The notes: generated from the letters alone by a model not told the origin. Positions 36,026-48,767 are shown, counted from the stretch's first letter. The stretch: DNA of 64,000 bases from Thiothrix subterranea (GCF_030930995.1 NZ_CP133217.1:62001-126000), one strand, 5' to 3'. Numbers and translations are program-made.

Positions 36026-37375
36026 TCAGCGCACTGTGCCGGGGCGTGTCTGCGCTTTGAAATTGGCCTTTTTCATCAGACCTTCGTATTGATGTGACAT
36101 CATGTGTGCCTGCAATTGTGACAGGAAATCCATGACCACCACCACAATGATAAGCAGTGAAGTTCCCCCAAAGTAAAAAGGAACATTCCAACCTAGAATC
36201 AGGAATTCAGGCAGCAGACAGACCAATGTAATGTAGATAGCACCGACTGCGGTCAAGCGAGTCATAACACCATCAATATATTTAGATGTTTGTTCACCCG
36301 GCCTAATCCCCGGAATGAAAGCACCTGCTTTTTTCAAATTATCAGCGGTTTCACGCGAGTTGAATACCAGTGCTGTATAAAAGAAGCAGAAGAATACAAT
36401 AGCCGTGGCATAAAGCAAGACATAAACGGGTTCACCAGGCTTTAACATATCAAAAAAGCCTTTTAACCAGCCCATACCTTCCGCGTTGCCAAACCACTGA
36501 CCCAATGTTGCTGGGAACAAAATAATGCTGGAAGCAAAAATGGGTGGGATAACCCCTGCCATATTTAACTTCAAAGGCAAATGACTAGATTGTGCCTGCA
36601 TCATTTTGCGACCTTGTTGACGATTCGCGTAATTAACCGTAATGCGACGTTGACCACGTTCAACAAAGATAACCAACGCGGTTACTGCCAACACCAATAA
36701 CAACAATGCGATAACAAACAGAGAATGCAATTCACCGGTATTCACCAGTTCTAACGTGCCACCAATGGCAGCAGGCAAACCAGCAACAATACCCGCGAAA
36801 ATGATCAAAGAGATACCATTACCAATACCACGTTCGGTAATTTGTTCGCCCAACCACATTAGGAAAAGCGTACCTGTCACTAAAGTGACAACTGTAGTAA
36901 TCGTGAAACCGATACCTGGATTCAACGCAATGGTTTGACCATTACCTGCATCAGTACCACCCAATGCAATCGCCACACCGAAGCTTTGGAACAAAGCCAA
37001 AACCACAGTGCCGTAGCGCGTATATTGCGTGATCTTACGGCGACCAGACTCACCTTCTTTTTTGATTTGTTCCAATGTAGGAACAACCGTTGCCATCAAC
37101 TGCATGATGATGGAAGCTGAGATATACGGCATGATTCCTAACGCAAATACGCTCAAGCGCTCTAATGCGCCACCTGAAAACATATTAAAAACGCCGAGAA
37201 TTGTACCGTTATTCTGGTCAAAAAATTGCGCCATAGCCGCAGGATTTACACCAGGAACAGGAATGTAGGTACCAATGCGGTAAACGATCAACGCCAGCAG
37301 CACAAAAACTAGCCGCTGGCGGATTTCAACCATGTTTCCAAAGCCCCCAAGGGAACCTGTAGGGTTCTTGCGCAT
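36026..37375 (-). CDS. secY: Preprotein translocase subunit SecY
   Basis: SecY is the pore of the Sec translocon in the inner membrane. The 449-residue protein has ten membrane helices and the family start [21 protein letters not shown], plug-domain [22 protein letters not shown] and the cytoplasmic loop near [17 protein letters not shown]. It lies at the end of the spc group between rplO and rpmJ. secE is found far upstream at 61181. Confidence 0.98.
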   Translation of the reverse strand: MRKNPTGSLGGFGNMVEIRQRLVFVLLALIVYRIGTYIPVPGVNPAAMAQFFDQNNGTILGVFNMFSGGALERLSVFALGIMPYISASIIMQLMATVVPTLEQIKKEGESGRRKITQYTRYGTVVLALFQSFGVAIALGGTDAGNGQTIALNPGIGFTITTVVTLVTGTLFLMWLGEQITERGIGNGISLIIFAGIVAGLPAAIGGTLELVNTGELHSLFVIALLLLVLAVTALVIFVERGQRRITVNYANRQQGRKMMQAQSSHLPLKLNMAGVIPPIFASSIILFPATLGQWFGNAEGMGWLKGFFDMLKPGEPVYVLLYATAIVFFCFFYTALVFNSRETADNLKKAGAFIPGIRPGEQTSKYIDGVMTRLTAVGAIYITLVCLLPEFLILGWNVPFYFGGTSLLIIVVVVMDFLSQLQAHMMSHQYEGLMKKANFKAQTRPGTVR

Positions 37376-37387
37376 ATTTTTTATCCG

Positions 37388-37825
37388 TTATTCTTCGATT
37401 GTGCCGCCTGCTGCTTCGATCGCGGCACGTGCGCCCTTGGTCACGCCAACACCCTTTACAGTGACTGCTTTCGCAACTTCACCGGAAAGAATGATTTTAG
37501 CTTGCAAGGTACGCGCATCAACCACATTCGCAGCAATCAGACCAGCCAGATCAATAACATCGCCTTCGACCAATGCCAATTCGTTCAAACGAACTTCGGC
37601 GGTGCGCTGACCAATGCGTGATGTAAAGCCAAACTTAGGCAGACGGCGATGCATAGGCATCTGACCACCTTCAAAACCCTTACGGTGATGGAAACCACCT
37701 TTACGGGATTTTTGACCTTTGTGACCACGACCAGCAGTCTTACCCAGACCAGAGCCAATACCACGGCCTACACGGGTGCGCTCAGGGCGGCTACCCAATT
37801 CAGGTTGTAGCGTATTTAATTTCAT
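37388..37825 (-). CDS. rplO: 50S ribosomal protein L15
   Basis: L15 is a late-binding large-subunit protein. I start at ATG 37825 ([12 protein letters not shown]), the usual start, giving 145 residues; the frame is open five codons further. The glycine/basic segment [20 protein letters not shown] near residue 20 is diagnostic. It precedes secY by 12 bases. Confidence 0.97.
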   Translation of the reverse strand: MKLNTLQPELGSRPERTRVGRGIGSGLGKTAGRGHKGQKSRKGGFHHRKGFEGGQMPMHRRLPKFGFTSRIGQRTAEVRLNELALVEGDVIDLAGLIAANVVDARTLQAKIILSGEVAKAVTVKGVGVTKGARAAIEAAGGTIEE

Positions 37826-37826
37826 C

Positions 37827-38015
37827 TTAAGCTTCCTCAACCTTGAGCATGTAGGAAATCTTGTTGATCATGCCACGGTTTTCAGGGGTATCAATCACAG
37901 TAATTGTATTGTGAATCTTACGGATACCAAGGCCACGCGCACACTGCTGATGGGCTTTCAAGCGACCATTCAGACTGCGGTATAACGTCACTTTGAGTTG
38001 TTTCGCGGAAGTCAT
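37827..38015 (-). CDS. rpmD: 50S ribosomal protein L30
   Basis: L30 is a small large-subunit protein. The 62 residues include [20 protein letters not shown] and the [20 protein letters not shown] core. Its stop codon is one base before the rplO start, and it follows rpsE in the spc order. Confidence 0.97.
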   Translation of the reverse strand: MTSAKQLKVTLYRSLNGRLKAHQQCARGLGIRKIHNTITVIDTPENRGMINKISYMLKVEEA

Positions 38016-38018
38016 TGT

Positions 38019-38528
38019 TTACCCCTTAATGTCTGCAACGGCTTTACCACGTTTCGCCGCAATCATCTCAGGTGATTGCATTGAACCCAGTGCAGCGATT
38101 GTAGTGCGAACCACATTGCCCGCATTACGTGTGCCTTGGCATTTGGACAGTACGTTACGTACTCCCGCCACTTCCAGAACCGCACGCATCGCACCACCAG
38201 CGATAACGCCTGTACCTTCAGAAGCGGGCTGCATGTAAATACGTGCTGCGCCCTGTTCGTATTTGATAGGGTATTGCAAGGTACCGTCTACCAAAGAAAC
38301 TGTCACCATGTTGCGACGTGCTTGATCCATGGCTTTTTGAATAGCAGCAGGCACTTCACGCGCCTTACCGTAACCAAAACCCACGCGACCATTACCATCG
38401 CCCACTACGGTCAACGCAGTGAAACTCATGATGCGACCACCTTTAACCGTCTTAGCAACGCGGTTAACTTTAACCAACTTTTCTTGCAAGCCGTCGGATG
38501 GTGCTGATGTATGTTCTGCCTTCGCCAT
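38019..38528 (-). CDS. rpsE: 30S ribosomal protein S5
   Basis: S5 acts in translational fidelity and mRNA unwinding. The 169 residues carry the RNA-binding domain [20 protein letters not shown] and [20 protein letters not shown], and the C-terminal [21 protein letters not shown]. It lies between rplR and rpmD. Confidence 0.98.
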   Translation of the reverse strand: MAKAEHTSAPSDGLQEKLVKVNRVAKTVKGGRIMSFTALTVVGDGNGRVGFGYGKAREVPAAIQKAMDQARRNMVTVSLVDGTLQYPIKYEQGAARIYMQPASEGTGVIAGGAMRAVLEVAGVRNVLSKCQGTRNAGNVVRTTIAALGSMQSPEMIAAKRGKAVADIKG

Positions 38529-38537
38529 GATAAATCC

Positions 38538-38891
38538 TTAGAATTTCAGACCGGCTTCACGAGCGCTATCTGCCAGCGCCTTGATGCGACCATGATATTT
38601 AAAACCAGAGCGATCAAAAGCAACCGCGTCAATACCTTTTGCCAATGCACGCTCAGCAACCAACTTACCCACTGCAATAGCAGCGGCGACGTTGCCGGTG
38701 TAGTCCAAACCTGCTTTCAGGTCTTTATCCAGCGTGGAAGCTGAAGCCAGCACTTGAGAACCATCAGCAGTCACCACTTGTGCATAGATATGCAGAGAAG
38801 TACGGTGAATACTCAGACGGTTAACACGCAACTCACGCATTTTCATGCGGCTACGCTTACCACGACGGATGCGGGATGTTTTCTTGTCCAT
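38538..38891 (-). CDS. rplR: 50S ribosomal protein L18
   Basis: L18 binds 5S rRNA. The 117 residues match the E. coli length. The N-terminal basic [20 protein letters not shown] and [26 protein letters not shown]-type end are typical. It lies between rplF and rpsE. Confidence 0.98.
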   Translation of the reverse strand: MDKKTSRIRRGKRSRMKMRELRVNRLSIHRTSLHIYAQVVTADGSQVLASASTLDKDLKAGLDYTGNVAAAIAVGKLVAERALAKGIDAVAFDRSGFKYHGRIKALADSAREAGLKF

Positions 38892-38903
38892 CTTTAGTTC
38901 ACC

Positions 38904-39443
38904 TTACTTCTTCTTCTTGGTCTCTTTACGCAGAATAACTTCGTCTGAATACTTCACACCTTTTCCTTTGTAAGGCTCTGGTGGACGGTATGCACGAACT
39001 TCTGCCGCAACTTGACCAACTTTCTGCTTATCGCTACCACGGATCAGAATTTCTGTCTGACTAGGGGTTTCGACCGTAATGCCTTCTGGCATATCGTGTA
39101 CCACAGGGTGGGAAAAACCCAAGCTGAGATTTAGTTTATTGCCTTGCGCTTGAGCACGATAACCGACCCCAACCAACTGCAATTTTTTCTCAAAGCCTTG
39201 GCTAACGCCAATCACCATGTTGTTTGCCAATGCACGTGTAGTACCCGCTAATGCCCAACCAGCAGAATCGCCGTCACGCTTAGCTTTAAACTTCAGTACA
39301 TTGTCTTCTTGTGAAACTTCTACAGCGTCGTGCACTGCGAAATCAAAAGAGCCTTTGCCGCCTTTGACTTTCAGGCTTTGCCCGCTGATGCTAACTTCCA
39401 CACCTTGTGGCACAGTCAGCGCTTTCTTTGCAATTCTAGACAT
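38904..39443 (-). CDS. rplF: 50S ribosomal protein L6
   Basis: L6 lies near the factor-binding site of the large subunit. The 179 residues include the duplicated L6 fold and the C-terminal signature [20 protein letters not shown]. The short lysine-rich end TKKKK is a little longer than in E. coli (177). Confidence 0.98.
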   Translation of the reverse strand: MSRIAKKALTVPQGVEVSISGQSLKVKGGKGSFDFAVHDAVEVSQEDNVLKFKAKRDGDSAGWALAGTTRALANNMVIGVSQGFEKKLQLVGVGYRAQAQGNKLNLSLGFSHPVVHDMPEGITVETPSQTEILIRGSDKQKVGQVAAEVRAYRPPEPYKGKGVKYSDEVILRKETKKKK

Positions 39444-39457
39444 TTCAAAGCCCGCCT

Positions 39458-39853
39458 TTATTCAACCGTGCAAATGACTTCGCCACCCTGGCCAGAAGCC
39501 TTGGCAACGCGACCACTCATGACACCTTTGGATGTGGAAACGATGGAAACACCGTAACCACCCATAACTGTTGGCAGCTCATCTGCACCACGGAAAATAC
39601 GCAGACCGGGGCGGCTGATACGTTTCACCTTGGTGATAACCGGTTTGCCCTGAAAATACTTCAGTTTAACCGTTGTAACAGGCTTACCATCGACTGCATC
39701 TGTTGCAAATTCAGCAACATAACCTTCGCTTTGTAATACTTCTAGAATCGCCGTTTTCTGTTTAGAAGACGGAAATTTGACGCTCGCCTTGGTTGCCATT
39801 TGACCGTTACGAATGCGGGTCAGCATGTCGGCGATAGGATCACTCATACTCAT
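39458..39853 (-). CDS. rpsH: 30S ribosomal protein S8
   Basis: S8 binds central-domain 16S rRNA and, in E. coli, represses the spc operon by binding the rplE leader. The 131 residues include [16 protein letters not shown] and the C-terminal ISTSKGVM-type motif ([14 protein letters not shown]). It lies between rpsN and rplF. Confidence 0.98.
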   Translation of the reverse strand: MSMSDPIADMLTRIRNGQMATKASVKFPSSKQKTAILEVLQSEGYVAEFATDAVDGKPVTTVKLKYFQGKPVITKVKRISRPGLRIFRGADELPTVMGGYGVSIVSTSKGVMSGRVAKASGQGGEVICTVE

Positions 39854-39865
39854 TTTGTTTCTCCT

Positions 39866-40171
39866 TTACCAACTTGCTTTGGTCAAACCGGGCACATCGC
39901 CACGCATGGCAGCTTCGCGCAATTTATTACGGCACAGACCGAATTTGCGGTAAACAGCATGTGGACGACCAGTCAGACGGCAACGGGTCATTTGACGAAC
40001 CGGGCTGCTATCGCGTGGTAACTTTTGCAATTTTTCGTTAGCTTCCATCACAGCTTCAAACGAGCTGTCAGGGCTGCTAATGATAGCTTTCAGTTCATCA
40101 CGCTTAGCTGCGAATTTTGCGACAGCAGCAGTACGGCGTGTTTCACGAGCGATCATGGATTTCTTAGCCAT
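39866..40171 (-). CDS. rpsN: 30S ribosomal protein S14
   Basis: S14 is part of the 30S head. The 101-residue protein is the long form without the zinc CxxC motifs, as in E. coli, and carries [20 protein letters not shown] and the closing GLTKASW. It lies between rplE and rpsH. Confidence 0.98.
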   Translation of the reverse strand: MAKKSMIARETRRTAAVAKFAAKRDELKAIISSPDSSFEAVMEANEKLQKLPRDSSPVRQMTRCRLTGRPHAVYRKFGLCRNKLREAAMRGDVPGLTKASW

Positions 40172-40185
40172 GTGATCTTATCCTC

Positions 40186-40728
40186 TTACTGCTGACGGAA
40201 AGGGAATTTGAACGCTTCGAGCAGCGCCTTCCCTTCTTCGTTGTTTTTTGCGGTGGTCGCAATCGTAATGTTCATACCACGCAGGACATCAATTTTGTCG
40301 TACTCGATCTCTGGAAAGATGATCTGTTCTTTGATGCCCATATTGTAGTTGCCACGACCATCAAAGGCACGGGCATTGAGACCACGAAAGTCACGGATAC
40401 GCGGGATGGAAATGTTGACGAGGCGGTCAATGAACTCGTACATTTTCTCGCCACGAAGCGTTACCATACAGCCAATTGGCCAACCGTCACGGATTTTGAA
40501 ACCCGCCACTGATTTACGGCTTAATGTCACCACAGGTTTTTGACCTGCGATTTTAGACATATCGCCTGTTGCATGTTCAATAATCTTCTTATCACCGACA
40601 GCTTCACCCAAACCCATGTTCAGGCTGACTTTCACCAGCTTCGGCACTTCCATCACATTGCTGTACCCGAACTTGTCCATCAATTCCTTGATGACAGTAT
40701 CGCGGTAATACTGTTGCAGTCTCGACAT
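40186..40728 (-). CDS. rplE: 50S ribosomal protein L5
   Basis: L5 binds 5S rRNA and forms a bridge to the small subunit. The 180 residues begin [21 protein letters not shown] and hold the [13 protein letters not shown] segment and [17 protein letters not shown]. Length is close to E. coli (179). Confidence 0.98.
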   Translation of the reverse strand: MSRLQQYYRDTVIKELMDKFGYSNVMEVPKLVKVSLNMGLGEAVGDKKIIEHATGDMSKIAGQKPVVTLSRKSVAGFKIRDGWPIGCMVTLRGEKMYEFIDRLVNISIPRIRDFRGLNARAFDGRGNYNMGIKEQIIFPEIEYDKIDVLRGMNITIATTAKNNEEGKALLEAFKFPFRQQ

Positions 40729-40736
40729 TTTACACC

Positions 40737-41057
40737 TTAAGCGTCTACGCGCTCACCATTGGACTTAAAGACACGGATTTTCTTACCATCGTCCAGGAGC
40801 TTGAATCCAACGCGGTCACCCTTGCCAGTGGCAGGATTGACCAGCATCACATTTGAAGTATCCATCGGCATTTCTTTTTCAATAATGCCGCCTTGAACAC
40901 CTGCATTTGGGTTAGGTTTAACGTGTTTCTTAACACGGTTAATACCTTGAACCAAAACCTTACCTTCGTCTACCAACACCTGCATGATCTTGCCGCGACG
41001 GCCTTTATCTTTGCCGGTGATGACAACTACTTCGTCATTACTGCGAATTTTACGCAT
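40737..41057 (-). CDS. rplX: 50S ribosomal protein L24
   Basis: L24 is an assembly-initiating large-subunit protein. The 106 residues contain the KOW motif [18 protein letters not shown] and the [12 protein letters not shown] loop. It lies between rplN and rplE. Confidence 0.98.
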   Translation of the reverse strand: MRKIRSNDEVVVITGKDKGRRGKIMQVLVDEGKVLVQGINRVKKHVKPNPNAGVQGGIIEKEMPMDTSNVMLVNPATGKGDRVGFKLLDDGKKIRVFKSNGERVDA

Positions 41058-41085
41058 TTCGTCACCTACTTCTGTCGTTGCAGTC

Positions 41086-41454
41086 TTACAGCACTTCAGG
41101 TGCTAGAGAAATAATCTTCATGAACTTTTCACCACGCAATTCGCGAGTGACAGGCCCAAAAATACGAGTGCCGATCGGGTCAAGCTTATTGTTCAGCAGG
41201 ACTGCGGCATTACCATCAAAACGAATCTTAGAGCCGTCATTACGACGCACACCGTGAGCAGTACGCACGATGACAGCGTTGTAAACGTCGCCTTTCTTAA
41301 CTTTACCGCGCGGAATCGCATCTTTGATGCTGACTTTGATGATGTCACCAATGCCTGCATAACGACGATGAGAACCGCCCAGAACTTTGATGCACATAAC
41401 TCGTTTGGCACCACTGTTATCTGCAACTTGCAGAATGGATTGCATCTGGATCAT
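41086..41454 (-). CDS. rplN: 50S ribosomal protein L14
   Basis: L14 lies at the subunit interface. The 122 residues begin [20 protein letters not shown] and end in [10 protein letters not shown], the family pattern. It opens the spc gene group; there is no separate gap or terminator between rpsQ and rplN (16 bases), so S10 and spc genes appear continuous. Confidence 0.98.
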   Translation of the reverse strand: MIQMQSILQVADNSGAKRVMCIKVLGGSHRRYAGIGDIIKVSIKDAIPRGKVKKGDVYNAVIVRTAHGVRRNDGSKIRFDGNAAVLLNNKLDPIGTRIFGPVTRELRGEKFMKIISLAPEVL

Positions 41455-41470
41455 TTATGTTCTCCGTCCC

Positions 41471-41746
41471 TTATGCTTGGCCTGGGGCGCGTTCAACAAC
41501 TTTGATCAAGGTCCAGTGCTTTGTCTTCGACAAAGGACGGCATTCCTTGAACATTACGGTATCACCTTCACGACATTCATTGTTTTCGTCGTGAACATGG
41601 TATTTTTTAGAACGCTTAATGAACTTACCATACATTGGGTGCTTTACTTGACGTTCCATCAGCACCACGATTGACTTGTCCATCTTGTTACTGACTACAC
41701 GACCCATCAGGCTGCGTTCAACTTTTGCTTCTTCGCTAACAGTCAT
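41471..41746 (-). CDS. rpsQ: 30S ribosomal protein S17
   Basis: S17 is a primary 16S-binding protein with an OB fold. The 91 residues contain [22 protein letters not shown] and [18 protein letters not shown]. It lies two bases after rpmC and is the last S10-group gene. Confidence 0.98.
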   Translation of the reverse strand: MTVSEEAKVERSLMGRVVSNKMDKSIVVLMERQVKHPMYGKFIKRSKKYHVHDENNECREGDTVMFKECRPLSKTKHWTLIKVVERAPGQA

Positions 41747-41748
41747 CG

Positions 41749-41949
41749 TTATTCACCTGCCACTTGCTTTTGTGCAAGCACTGTCTTGATACGGGCAATC
41801 TGACGACGCACACGCTTCACTTCGGAAGGACGTGATAACTGGCCAGCGGCTTTTTGCATACGCAGCTTAAACTGCTCCTTCAGGTTTTCTACCAGCTCAG
41901 TTTTAAGCTCAGTAGCTGATTTTTGCTTAAGTTCTGCTGCGTTCATCAC
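41749..41949 (-). CDS. rpmC: 50S ribosomal protein L29
   Basis: L29 is a small two-helix protein at the exit tunnel. The 66 residues hold [16 protein letters not shown] and [13 protein letters not shown]. Its start overlaps the rplP stop by four bases, so translation is coupled. Confidence 0.98.
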   Translation of the reverse strand: MMNAAELKQKSATELKTELVENLKEQFKLRMQKAAGQLSRPSEVKRVRRQIARIKTVLAQKQVAGE

Positions 41950-42359
41950 ATCACCTGACGGGAAACAAATGTAGTCTTAACCGGCAGTTTTGCAGAAGCA
42001 AGGCGGAAAGCCTCGCGTGCAATTTCTTCTGCCACACCTTCAATTTCATAGAGAACCTTGCCGGGCTGAACCAATGCTACCCAGTATTCAACGTTCCCTT
42101 TACCTTTACCTTGGCGAACTTCCAACGGCTTTTTGCTGATTGGCTTGTCCGGGAACACGCGAATCCAGATTTTACCGCCACGACGCACATAACGGTTAAT
42201 AGCACGACGTGCCGATTCAATTTGACGCGCTGTCAAACGACCGCGCTCTACCGTTTTCAGCCCGAAGTCGCCGAAGCTGACTTTGCTGCCCGCCAATGCC
42301 AAGCCGCGATTGCGACCTTTCATCTGTTTGCGGAATTTGGTTCTCTTGGGTTGTAACAT
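41946..42359 (-). CDS. rplP: 50S ribosomal protein L16
   Basis: L16 lies close to the A-site tRNA. The 137 residues include [43 protein letters not shown] and the [20 protein letters not shown] motif. It overlaps rpmC by four bases. Confidence 0.98.
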   Translation of the reverse strand: MLQPKRTKFRKQMKGRNRGLALAGSKVSFGDFGLKTVERGRLTARQIESARRAINRYVRRGGKIWIRVFPDKPISKKPLEVRQGKGKGNVEYWVALVQPGKVLYEIEGVAEEIAREAFRLASAKLPVKTTFVSRQVM

Positions 42360-42371
42360 CTCAAACCTCTA

Positions 42372-43076
42372 TCACTTCTTCTTTCTGCCTTGACCTTGGT
42401 TTTGACCTTGGCTTTGGCTAGATTGCTGTTTCTGTTCCAGGTCGAAGACTTCGCCCTTGTAGATCCAAACTTTCACACCGATGATACCATAGGTGGTGAG
42501 AGCTTCGGCAGTTGCATAGTCGATGTCAGCACGCAGTGTATGAAGCGGCACGCGACCTTCGCGGAAAAATTCAGTCCGCGCAATCTCTGCACCATTCAAA
42601 CGACCTGCCACACAAACTTTGATACCTAACGCACCTAAGCGCATCGCATTCGCAACCGCACGCTTCGCAGCGCGGCGGAACATAATACGACGCTCAAGCT
42701 GGCTGGCAATGCTTTCGGCAACCAATTGAGAATCCAATTCAGGCTTACGAATTTCTTCGATATTTAGCTTCACGTTATTGACGTGTAAGCCCAGCTTTGC
42801 AGCCGTTTCTGCACGCAGCTTCTCAATATCCTCGCCTTTCTTACCAATCACTACACCCGGACGCGCCGTGTGGATGGTAATAAACGCAGACTTTGCAGGA
42901 CGCTCAATTTGAATGCGGCTAACCGAAGCTTCTTTCAGCTTCTTTTTCAAGAATGTGCGCACTTCCAAATCTTTAAACAGGAAGTCGGCATAGTCCTTGC
43001 CTTCAGCGTACCACTTAGAGCGCCAGTCGGTGGCGATACCAAGACGGATACCGGTTGGATGTACTTTCTGACCCAT
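42372..43076 (-). CDS. rpsC: 30S ribosomal protein S3
   Basis: S3 helps form the mRNA entry tunnel. The 234 residues include [18 protein letters not shown], the KH domain motif [16 protein letters not shown], and the C-terminal S3 domain. The last 20 or so residues are a Gln/Ser/Gly-rich tail before RKKK, different from the usual basic end. It lies between rplV and rplP. Confidence 0.98.
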   Translation of the reverse strand: MGQKVHPTGIRLGIATDWRSKWYAEGKDYADFLFKDLEVRTFLKKKLKEASVSRIQIERPAKSAFITIHTARPGVVIGKKGEDIEKLRAETAAKLGLHVNNVKLNIEEIRKPELDSQLVAESIASQLERRIMFRRAAKRAVANAMRLGALGIKVCVAGRLNGAEIARTEFFREGRVPLHTLRADIDYATAEALTTYGIIGVKVWIYKGEVFDLEQKQQSSQSQGQNQGQGRKKK

Positions 43077-43084
43077 ACTAAACC

Positions 43085-43417
43085 TTACTTCTCGCCTACA
43101 GCGACGGTAATGTGACTGGTGCGCTTCAGGATGCGGTTAGCACGACCTTTAGCACGCGGCATGATACGCTTCATGGTTGGACCCTGATCAACGAATACGC
43201 TTTTAATGCACAATTCGTCCACGTCGGCACCGTCATTGTGTTCAGCGTTAGCAATCGCAGACTCCAGAACCTTCTTCAACATCGCAGCGCCTTTTTTCGG
43301 GCTAAATGCCAGAATATTCAACGCCTTATCGACAGGCAGTCCACGAATCTGATCAGCGACTAGTCGGCACTTCTGAGGTGAAATGCGTGCGAAACGCAAT
43401 TTTGCTGCAACTTCCAT
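43085..43417 (-). CDS. rplV: 50S ribosomal protein L22
   Basis: L22 lines the exit tunnel with its extended hairpin. The 110 residues include [16 protein letters not shown] and the C-terminal [21 protein letters not shown] loop, where macrolide-resistance changes can occur. Length equals E. coli. Confidence 0.98.
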   Translation of the reverse strand: MEVAAKLRFARISPQKCRLVADQIRGLPVDKALNILAFSPKKGAAMLKKVLESAIANAEHNDGADVDELCIKSVFVDQGPTMKRIMPRAKGRANRILKRTSHITVAVGEK

Positions 43418-43426
43418 TTCTACCTC

Positions 43427-43699
43427 TTACTTCGACTTTTTGTCGGCGACGTGACCACGATAAGAACGGGTCAGTGCAAACTCACCCAACTTGTGACCTA
43501 CCATGTTTTCATTGACCAACACCGGAATATGTTGCTTGCCGTTATGCACCGCTACAGTCAAGCCAATAAATTCAGGCAGGATCATAGAACGGCGTGACCA
43601 TGTTTTGATTGGACGACGATCGTTAGCCGCTTTAGCAGTTTCAATCTTCTTCATCAGGTGATGGTCAACGAAAGGACCTTTTTTTAGTGAACGTGGCAC
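43427..43699 (-). CDS. rpsS: 30S ribosomal protein S19
   Basis: S19 is in the 30S head and binds 16S rRNA with S13. The 90 residues begin [20 protein letters not shown] and have [20 protein letters not shown] and [16 protein letters not shown]. It lies between rplB and rplV. Confidence 0.98.
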   Translation of the reverse strand: MPRSLKKGPFVDHHLMKKIETAKAANDRRPIKTWSRRSMILPEFIGLTVAVHNGKQHIPVLVNENMVGHKLGEFALTRSYRGHVADKKSK

Positions 43700-43711
43700 T
43701 GTGTAATCCTC

Positions 43712-44539
43712 TTACTTCTTGTTCCGGCGACGGACAATCATATTGTCAGTGCGTTTGTTGCTACGAGTCTTGTAACCCTTGGTTGGAACACCCCAAGGAG
43801 TAACAGGGTGACGACCACCAGAGGTACGACCTTCACCACCACCGTGTGGATGGTCTACTGGGTTCATGACCACACCGCGAACGGTAGGACGAACACCACG
43901 CCAGCGCTTCGCGCCCGCTTTACCCAGTTTAATCAGACCATGTTCGGAGTTACCGACCTCACCCACCGTTGCGCGGCAGTCAATCGGAACTTTGCGCATC
44001 TCACCCGAACGCAGACGAATGGTAGCATAAGCACCTTCACGCGCCACCAACTGAGCAGAAGTACCAGCACTACGTGCTAACTGAGCACCTTTACCAACCT
44101 TCATTTCGATGCAGTGAATCACGCTACCCACAGGGATATTACGCATTGGCAAGCAATTACCGGGAGCGATTGGCGCATGAACACCAGACACTACCTCCGC
44201 ACCTGCACTCAAGCCTTTCGGTGCAATGATGTAGCGACGTTCACCGTCTGCATACAATAACAATGCAATATTGGCGCTGCGGTTTGGATCGTACTCCAGA
44301 TGCTCAACACGTGCTGGAATATCATCCTTGCGACGCTTGAAATCCACGAGACGATAATGCTGGCGATGACCACCACCCACATGACGCACTGTAATCCGAC
44401 CGGTGTTATTACGACCACCGCTCTTACGCTTGTTTTCCAACAAACTCTTACAAGGTGCACCCTTGTGTAATTCTTTGTTAACAACCTTGACCTGGAAGCG
44501 ACGCCCTGGGGAGGTTGGTTTTGCCTTAACGACTGCCAT
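43712..44539 (-). CDS. rplB: 50S ribosomal protein L2
   Basis: L2 is needed for subunit joining and peptidyl transfer. The 275 residues include [22 protein letters not shown] and the C-terminal [22 protein letters not shown] motif, whose His is near the peptidyl-transferase centre. It lies between rplW and rpsS. Confidence 0.98.
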   Translation of the reverse strand: MAVVKAKPTSPGRRFQVKVVNKELHKGAPCKSLLENKRKSGGRNNTGRITVRHVGGGHRQHYRLVDFKRRKDDIPARVEHLEYDPNRSANIALLLYADGERRYIIAPKGLSAGAEVVSGVHAPIAPGNCLPMRNIPVGSVIHCIEMKVGKGAQLARSAGTSAQLVAREGAYATIRLRSGEMRKVPIDCRATVGEVGNSEHGLIKLGKAGAKRWRGVRPTVRGVVMNPVDHPHGGGEGRTSGGRHPVTPWGVPTKGYKTRSNKRTDNMIVRRRNKK

Positions 44540-44553
44540 GATTCACCCTTGCC

Positions 44554-44847
44554 TTATTCCGCTGCCGCATCCAGAGAGAAACCTTCAGACAGGCTAATAT
44601 AAGCCTTTTTCCAGTCGTTGCGCTGACCGCCACGACGTCCGAAGTTCTTCTGCTTGCCTTTCATGTTGATGGTGCGAACCTTATCAACTTTGACTTCAAA
44701 TAAAGTCTCGACAGCATCCTTGATTTCTTGTTTAGTTGCTGTTTTAGCAACCTTAAACACGTACTGGTTTGCTTTTTCAGTAGCACGGACAGTTTTTTCT
44801 GTCACACGCGGCGCAACCAAAACATGATAGAGACGTTCTACACTCAT
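44554..44847 (-). CDS. rplW: 50S ribosomal protein L23
   Basis: L23 docks trigger factor and SRP at the exit tunnel. I use ATG 44847, which overlaps the rplD stop as ATGA and gives 97 residues ([20 protein letters not shown]); an upstream GTG would add three. The end [16 protein letters not shown] is typical. Confidence 0.97.
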   Translation of the reverse strand: MSVERLYHVLVAPRVTEKTVRATEKANQYVFKVAKTATKQEIKDAVETLFEVKVDKVRTINMKGKQKNFGRRGGQRNDWKKAYISLSEGFSLDAAAE

Positions 44848-45446
44848 GCCAGCCACTCCTGAATTTTGCTCACTGCACCGGTCGTTACTACTACTTTCTG
44901 ATGACCTACCAAGCTAACCGGATTCAAACCAGCAACCGTGGTAACTTCACAGTAAGGAATATTGCGAGCAGACAGCAATACATTAACATCATCAACATCC
45001 GAGACCAGCAGCACGTCGTTAGAGCCATACTCTTTCAACTTTGCCAACATTAACTTAGTCTTCGGCTCTTCGATGTTGAAAGAATCCACTACCAAGAAAC
45101 GGTCTTGACGCAACAATTCAGAGAAAATTGCCCGCATCGCTGCGCGGTACATTTTCTTATTCAGCTTCTGCGTGAAGTCGCGAGGACGTGCTGCAAAAGA
45201 CTTACCACCTGTACGCCACAATGGGCTACGAATACTACCTGCACGCGCACGACCAGTACCTTTCTGCTTGAATGGCTTGCAGCCACCACCGCTTACATCA
45301 GAACGAGTCTTTTGTGCTTTAGTACCAGCACGACCTGCTGCCATATAAGCAACGACCGCCTGATGCACCAGACCTTCGTTAAATTCACGTGCAAAAATCT
45401 CATCGCTTACCGCGACCGAGCCACCATTTGCAATCTGTAATTCCAT
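44844..45446 (-). CDS. rplD: 50S ribosomal protein L4
   Basis: L4 reaches into the exit tunnel and in E. coli represses the S10 operon by attenuation and translational control. ATG 45446 gives 200 residues, close to the 201 of E. coli; an upstream GTG would add three. [30 protein letters not shown] is the conserved tunnel loop in two parts. A candidate leader attenuator lies upstream of rplC at 46151-46172. Confidence 0.97.
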   Translation of the reverse strand: MELQIANGGSVAVSDEIFAREFNEGLVHQAVVAYMAAGRAGTKAQKTRSDVSGGGCKPFKQKGTGRARAGSIRSPLWRTGGKSFAARPRDFTQKLNKKMYRAAMRAIFSELLRQDRFLVVDSFNIEEPKTKLMLAKLKEYGSNDVLLVSDVDDVNVLLSARNIPYCEVTTVAGLNPVSLVGHQKVVVTTGAVSKIQEWLA

Positions 45447-45457
45447 TGCTGCCACCT

Positions 45458-46090
45458 TTATGCCTTGACCGACAGCTTGACAACCACGTCGCCGTTAGTA
45501 GCGCCTGGAACAGCACCCTTAACCAACAACAGATTGCGCTCAGCGTCTACACGTACCACTTGCAGATTCTGGGCAGTACGCTGTACAGCACCCATATGAC
45601 CAGCCATTTTTTTGCCTGGGAATACCCGGCCTGGCGTTTGGTTCTGACCAATGGAACCCGGAACTCGGTGCGACAAAGAGTTACCATGCGTGCGGTCTTG
45701 ACCAGCAAAATGGTGACGCTTCAAAACACCAGCAAAGCCTTTACCCTTGCTAACGCCAGTCACATCAACCATTTGACCTGCCTCAAACATGCTGACTGCC
45801 AGCTCAGCACCCAGCTCGTAACCTGACGCATCATCAATGCGTGACTCACGAACACAAGTACCAGCAGGCACACTCGCCTTGGCAAAATGACCAGCTTCCG
45901 ATTTGGAAACGCGGGAAGATTTTTTCTCACCTGTAGATAACTGGATGGCATTGTAACCATCTGTTTCTACCGTCTTGACTTGTGACACGCGGTTTGCCGC
46001 AATCTCAAGCACAGTGACGGGGGTTGAACCTCCATCTTCACCGTATATCCGGGTCATACCTACTTTGCGACCCAGCAGACCGATAGCCAT
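45458..46090 (-). CDS. rplC: 50S ribosomal protein L3
   Basis: L3 starts 50S assembly. I use ATG 46090 because AGAGG lies about seven bases upstream; an ATG two codons earlier sits only one base after it. The 210 residues carry [17 protein letters not shown] and [18 protein letters not shown] with the Gln that is methylated in E. coli L3. A promoter and a palindrome lie between rpsJ and this gene. Confidence 0.97.
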   Translation of the reverse strand: MAIGLLGRKVGMTRIYGEDGGSTPVTVLEIAANRVSQVKTVETDGYNAIQLSTGEKKSSRVSKSEAGHFAKASVPAGTCVRESRIDDASGYELGAELAVSMFEAGQMVDVTGVSKGKGFAGVLKRHHFAGQDRTHGNSLSHRVPGSIGQNQTPGRVFPGKKMAGHMGAVQRTAQNLQVVRVDAERNLLLVKGAVPGATNGDVVVKLSVKA

Positions 46091-46150
46091 TTGCATACCT
46101 CTTCGAATTACTCACACCGAGCAACTTTCATTCTATCTTTTAGAAAAACT

Positions 46151-46172
46151 CGGCTCGACCTAGGTCGAGCCG
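46151..46172 (-). terminator. Perfect palindrome with T-run between rpsJ and rplC, candidate attenuator
   Basis: CGGCTCGACC and its exact complement make a 22-base palindrome. As minus-strand RNA it can fold to a 9-bp stem with a CUAG loop, followed at once by AGTTTTTCT. It looks like an intrinsic terminator but sits inside the operon and downstream of a promoter, so a leaky or regulated attenuator is more likely. Confidence 0.65.
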
Positions 46173-46185
46173 TGGAAAGCCGCGC

Positions 46186-46213
46186 ATTATAGCAGAAAAA
46201 TCTCTGCCGTTAA
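46186..46213 (-). promoter_or_regulatory. Extended -10 promoter upstream of rplC
   Basis: On the minus strand TGCTATAAT is a perfect -10 hexamer with the extended TGn motif, and TTAACG sits 16 bases upstream as a four-of-six -35. Transcription from it would begin shortly before the palindrome at 46151-46172. Confidence 0.65.
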
Positions 46214-46228
46214 GTCTTTTTTTACAAA

Positions 46229-46540
46229 TCAGTTAAGCTTGATTTGTACATCAACGCCCGCAGCCAAATCCAGCTTCATCAGAGCATCAACAGTCTTGTC
46301 AGTCGGATCAATAATATCCATCAGACGCTTGTAAGTACGGATCTCATACTGGTCACGCGCATCTTTATCGACGTGCGGGGAAACCAGAATGGTGTAACGC
46401 TCGATACGTGTAGGCAAAGGAATTGGCCCTTTGACACGCGCACCCGTCCGCTTAGCTGTTTCAACGATCTCAGTCGCAGAACGATCAATTAAGCGATGAT
46501 CGAATGCTTTCAGGCGAATACGGATTCTTTGATCAGACAT
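46229..46540 (-). CDS. rpsJ: 30S ribosomal protein S10
   Basis: S10 is in the 30S head and, as NusE, joins the antitermination complex. The 103 residues equal the E. coli length, with [29 protein letters not shown] (in parts) and [19 protein letters not shown]. It starts five bases after the stop codon of a decayed tuf fragment and is separated from rplC by a 138-base gap, unusual inside this operon. Confidence 0.98.
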   Translation of the reverse strand: MSDQRIRIRLKAFDHRLIDRSATEIVETAKRTGARVKGPIPLPTRIERYTILVSPHVDKDARDQYEIRTYKRLMDIIDPTDKTVDALMKLDLAAGVDVQIKLN

Positions 46541-46545
46541 AACTA

Positions 46546-46624
46546 TTACTCAATAATTTTAGCAACAACATCGGTGCCGACAGTACAACACCTTCACGGA
46601 TCGCAAAACGCAGACCGTCTTTCA
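46546..46624 (-). pseudogene. Remnant of the 3' end of a second tuf (EF-Tu) gene
   Basis: Read on the minus strand from 46624, ATGAAAGACGGTCTGCGTTT and what follows encode [12 protein letters not shown], matching the [13 protein letters not shown] end of the intact tuf gene at 61814. A one-base deletion near 46585 then shifts the frame; restoring it gives RTVG...VVAKIIE and a TAA stop, again like the tuf C-terminus. Upstream of the Met codon homology ends. The site between fusA and rpsJ is exactly where the tufA gene stands in related operons. The piece is about 26 codons and cannot be functional as protein. Confidence 0.88.
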
Positions 46625-46661
46625 TTTCAAATGCAAACAGTACCGACACGCAAAGGTATCG

Positions 46662-48767
<2,106 letters not shown>

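Noticed and set aside
46082-46228. Additional small gene between rpsJ and rplC
   Set aside because: No frame with start, ribosome binding site and useful length exists in this gap; it is explained better by the promoter and palindrome.
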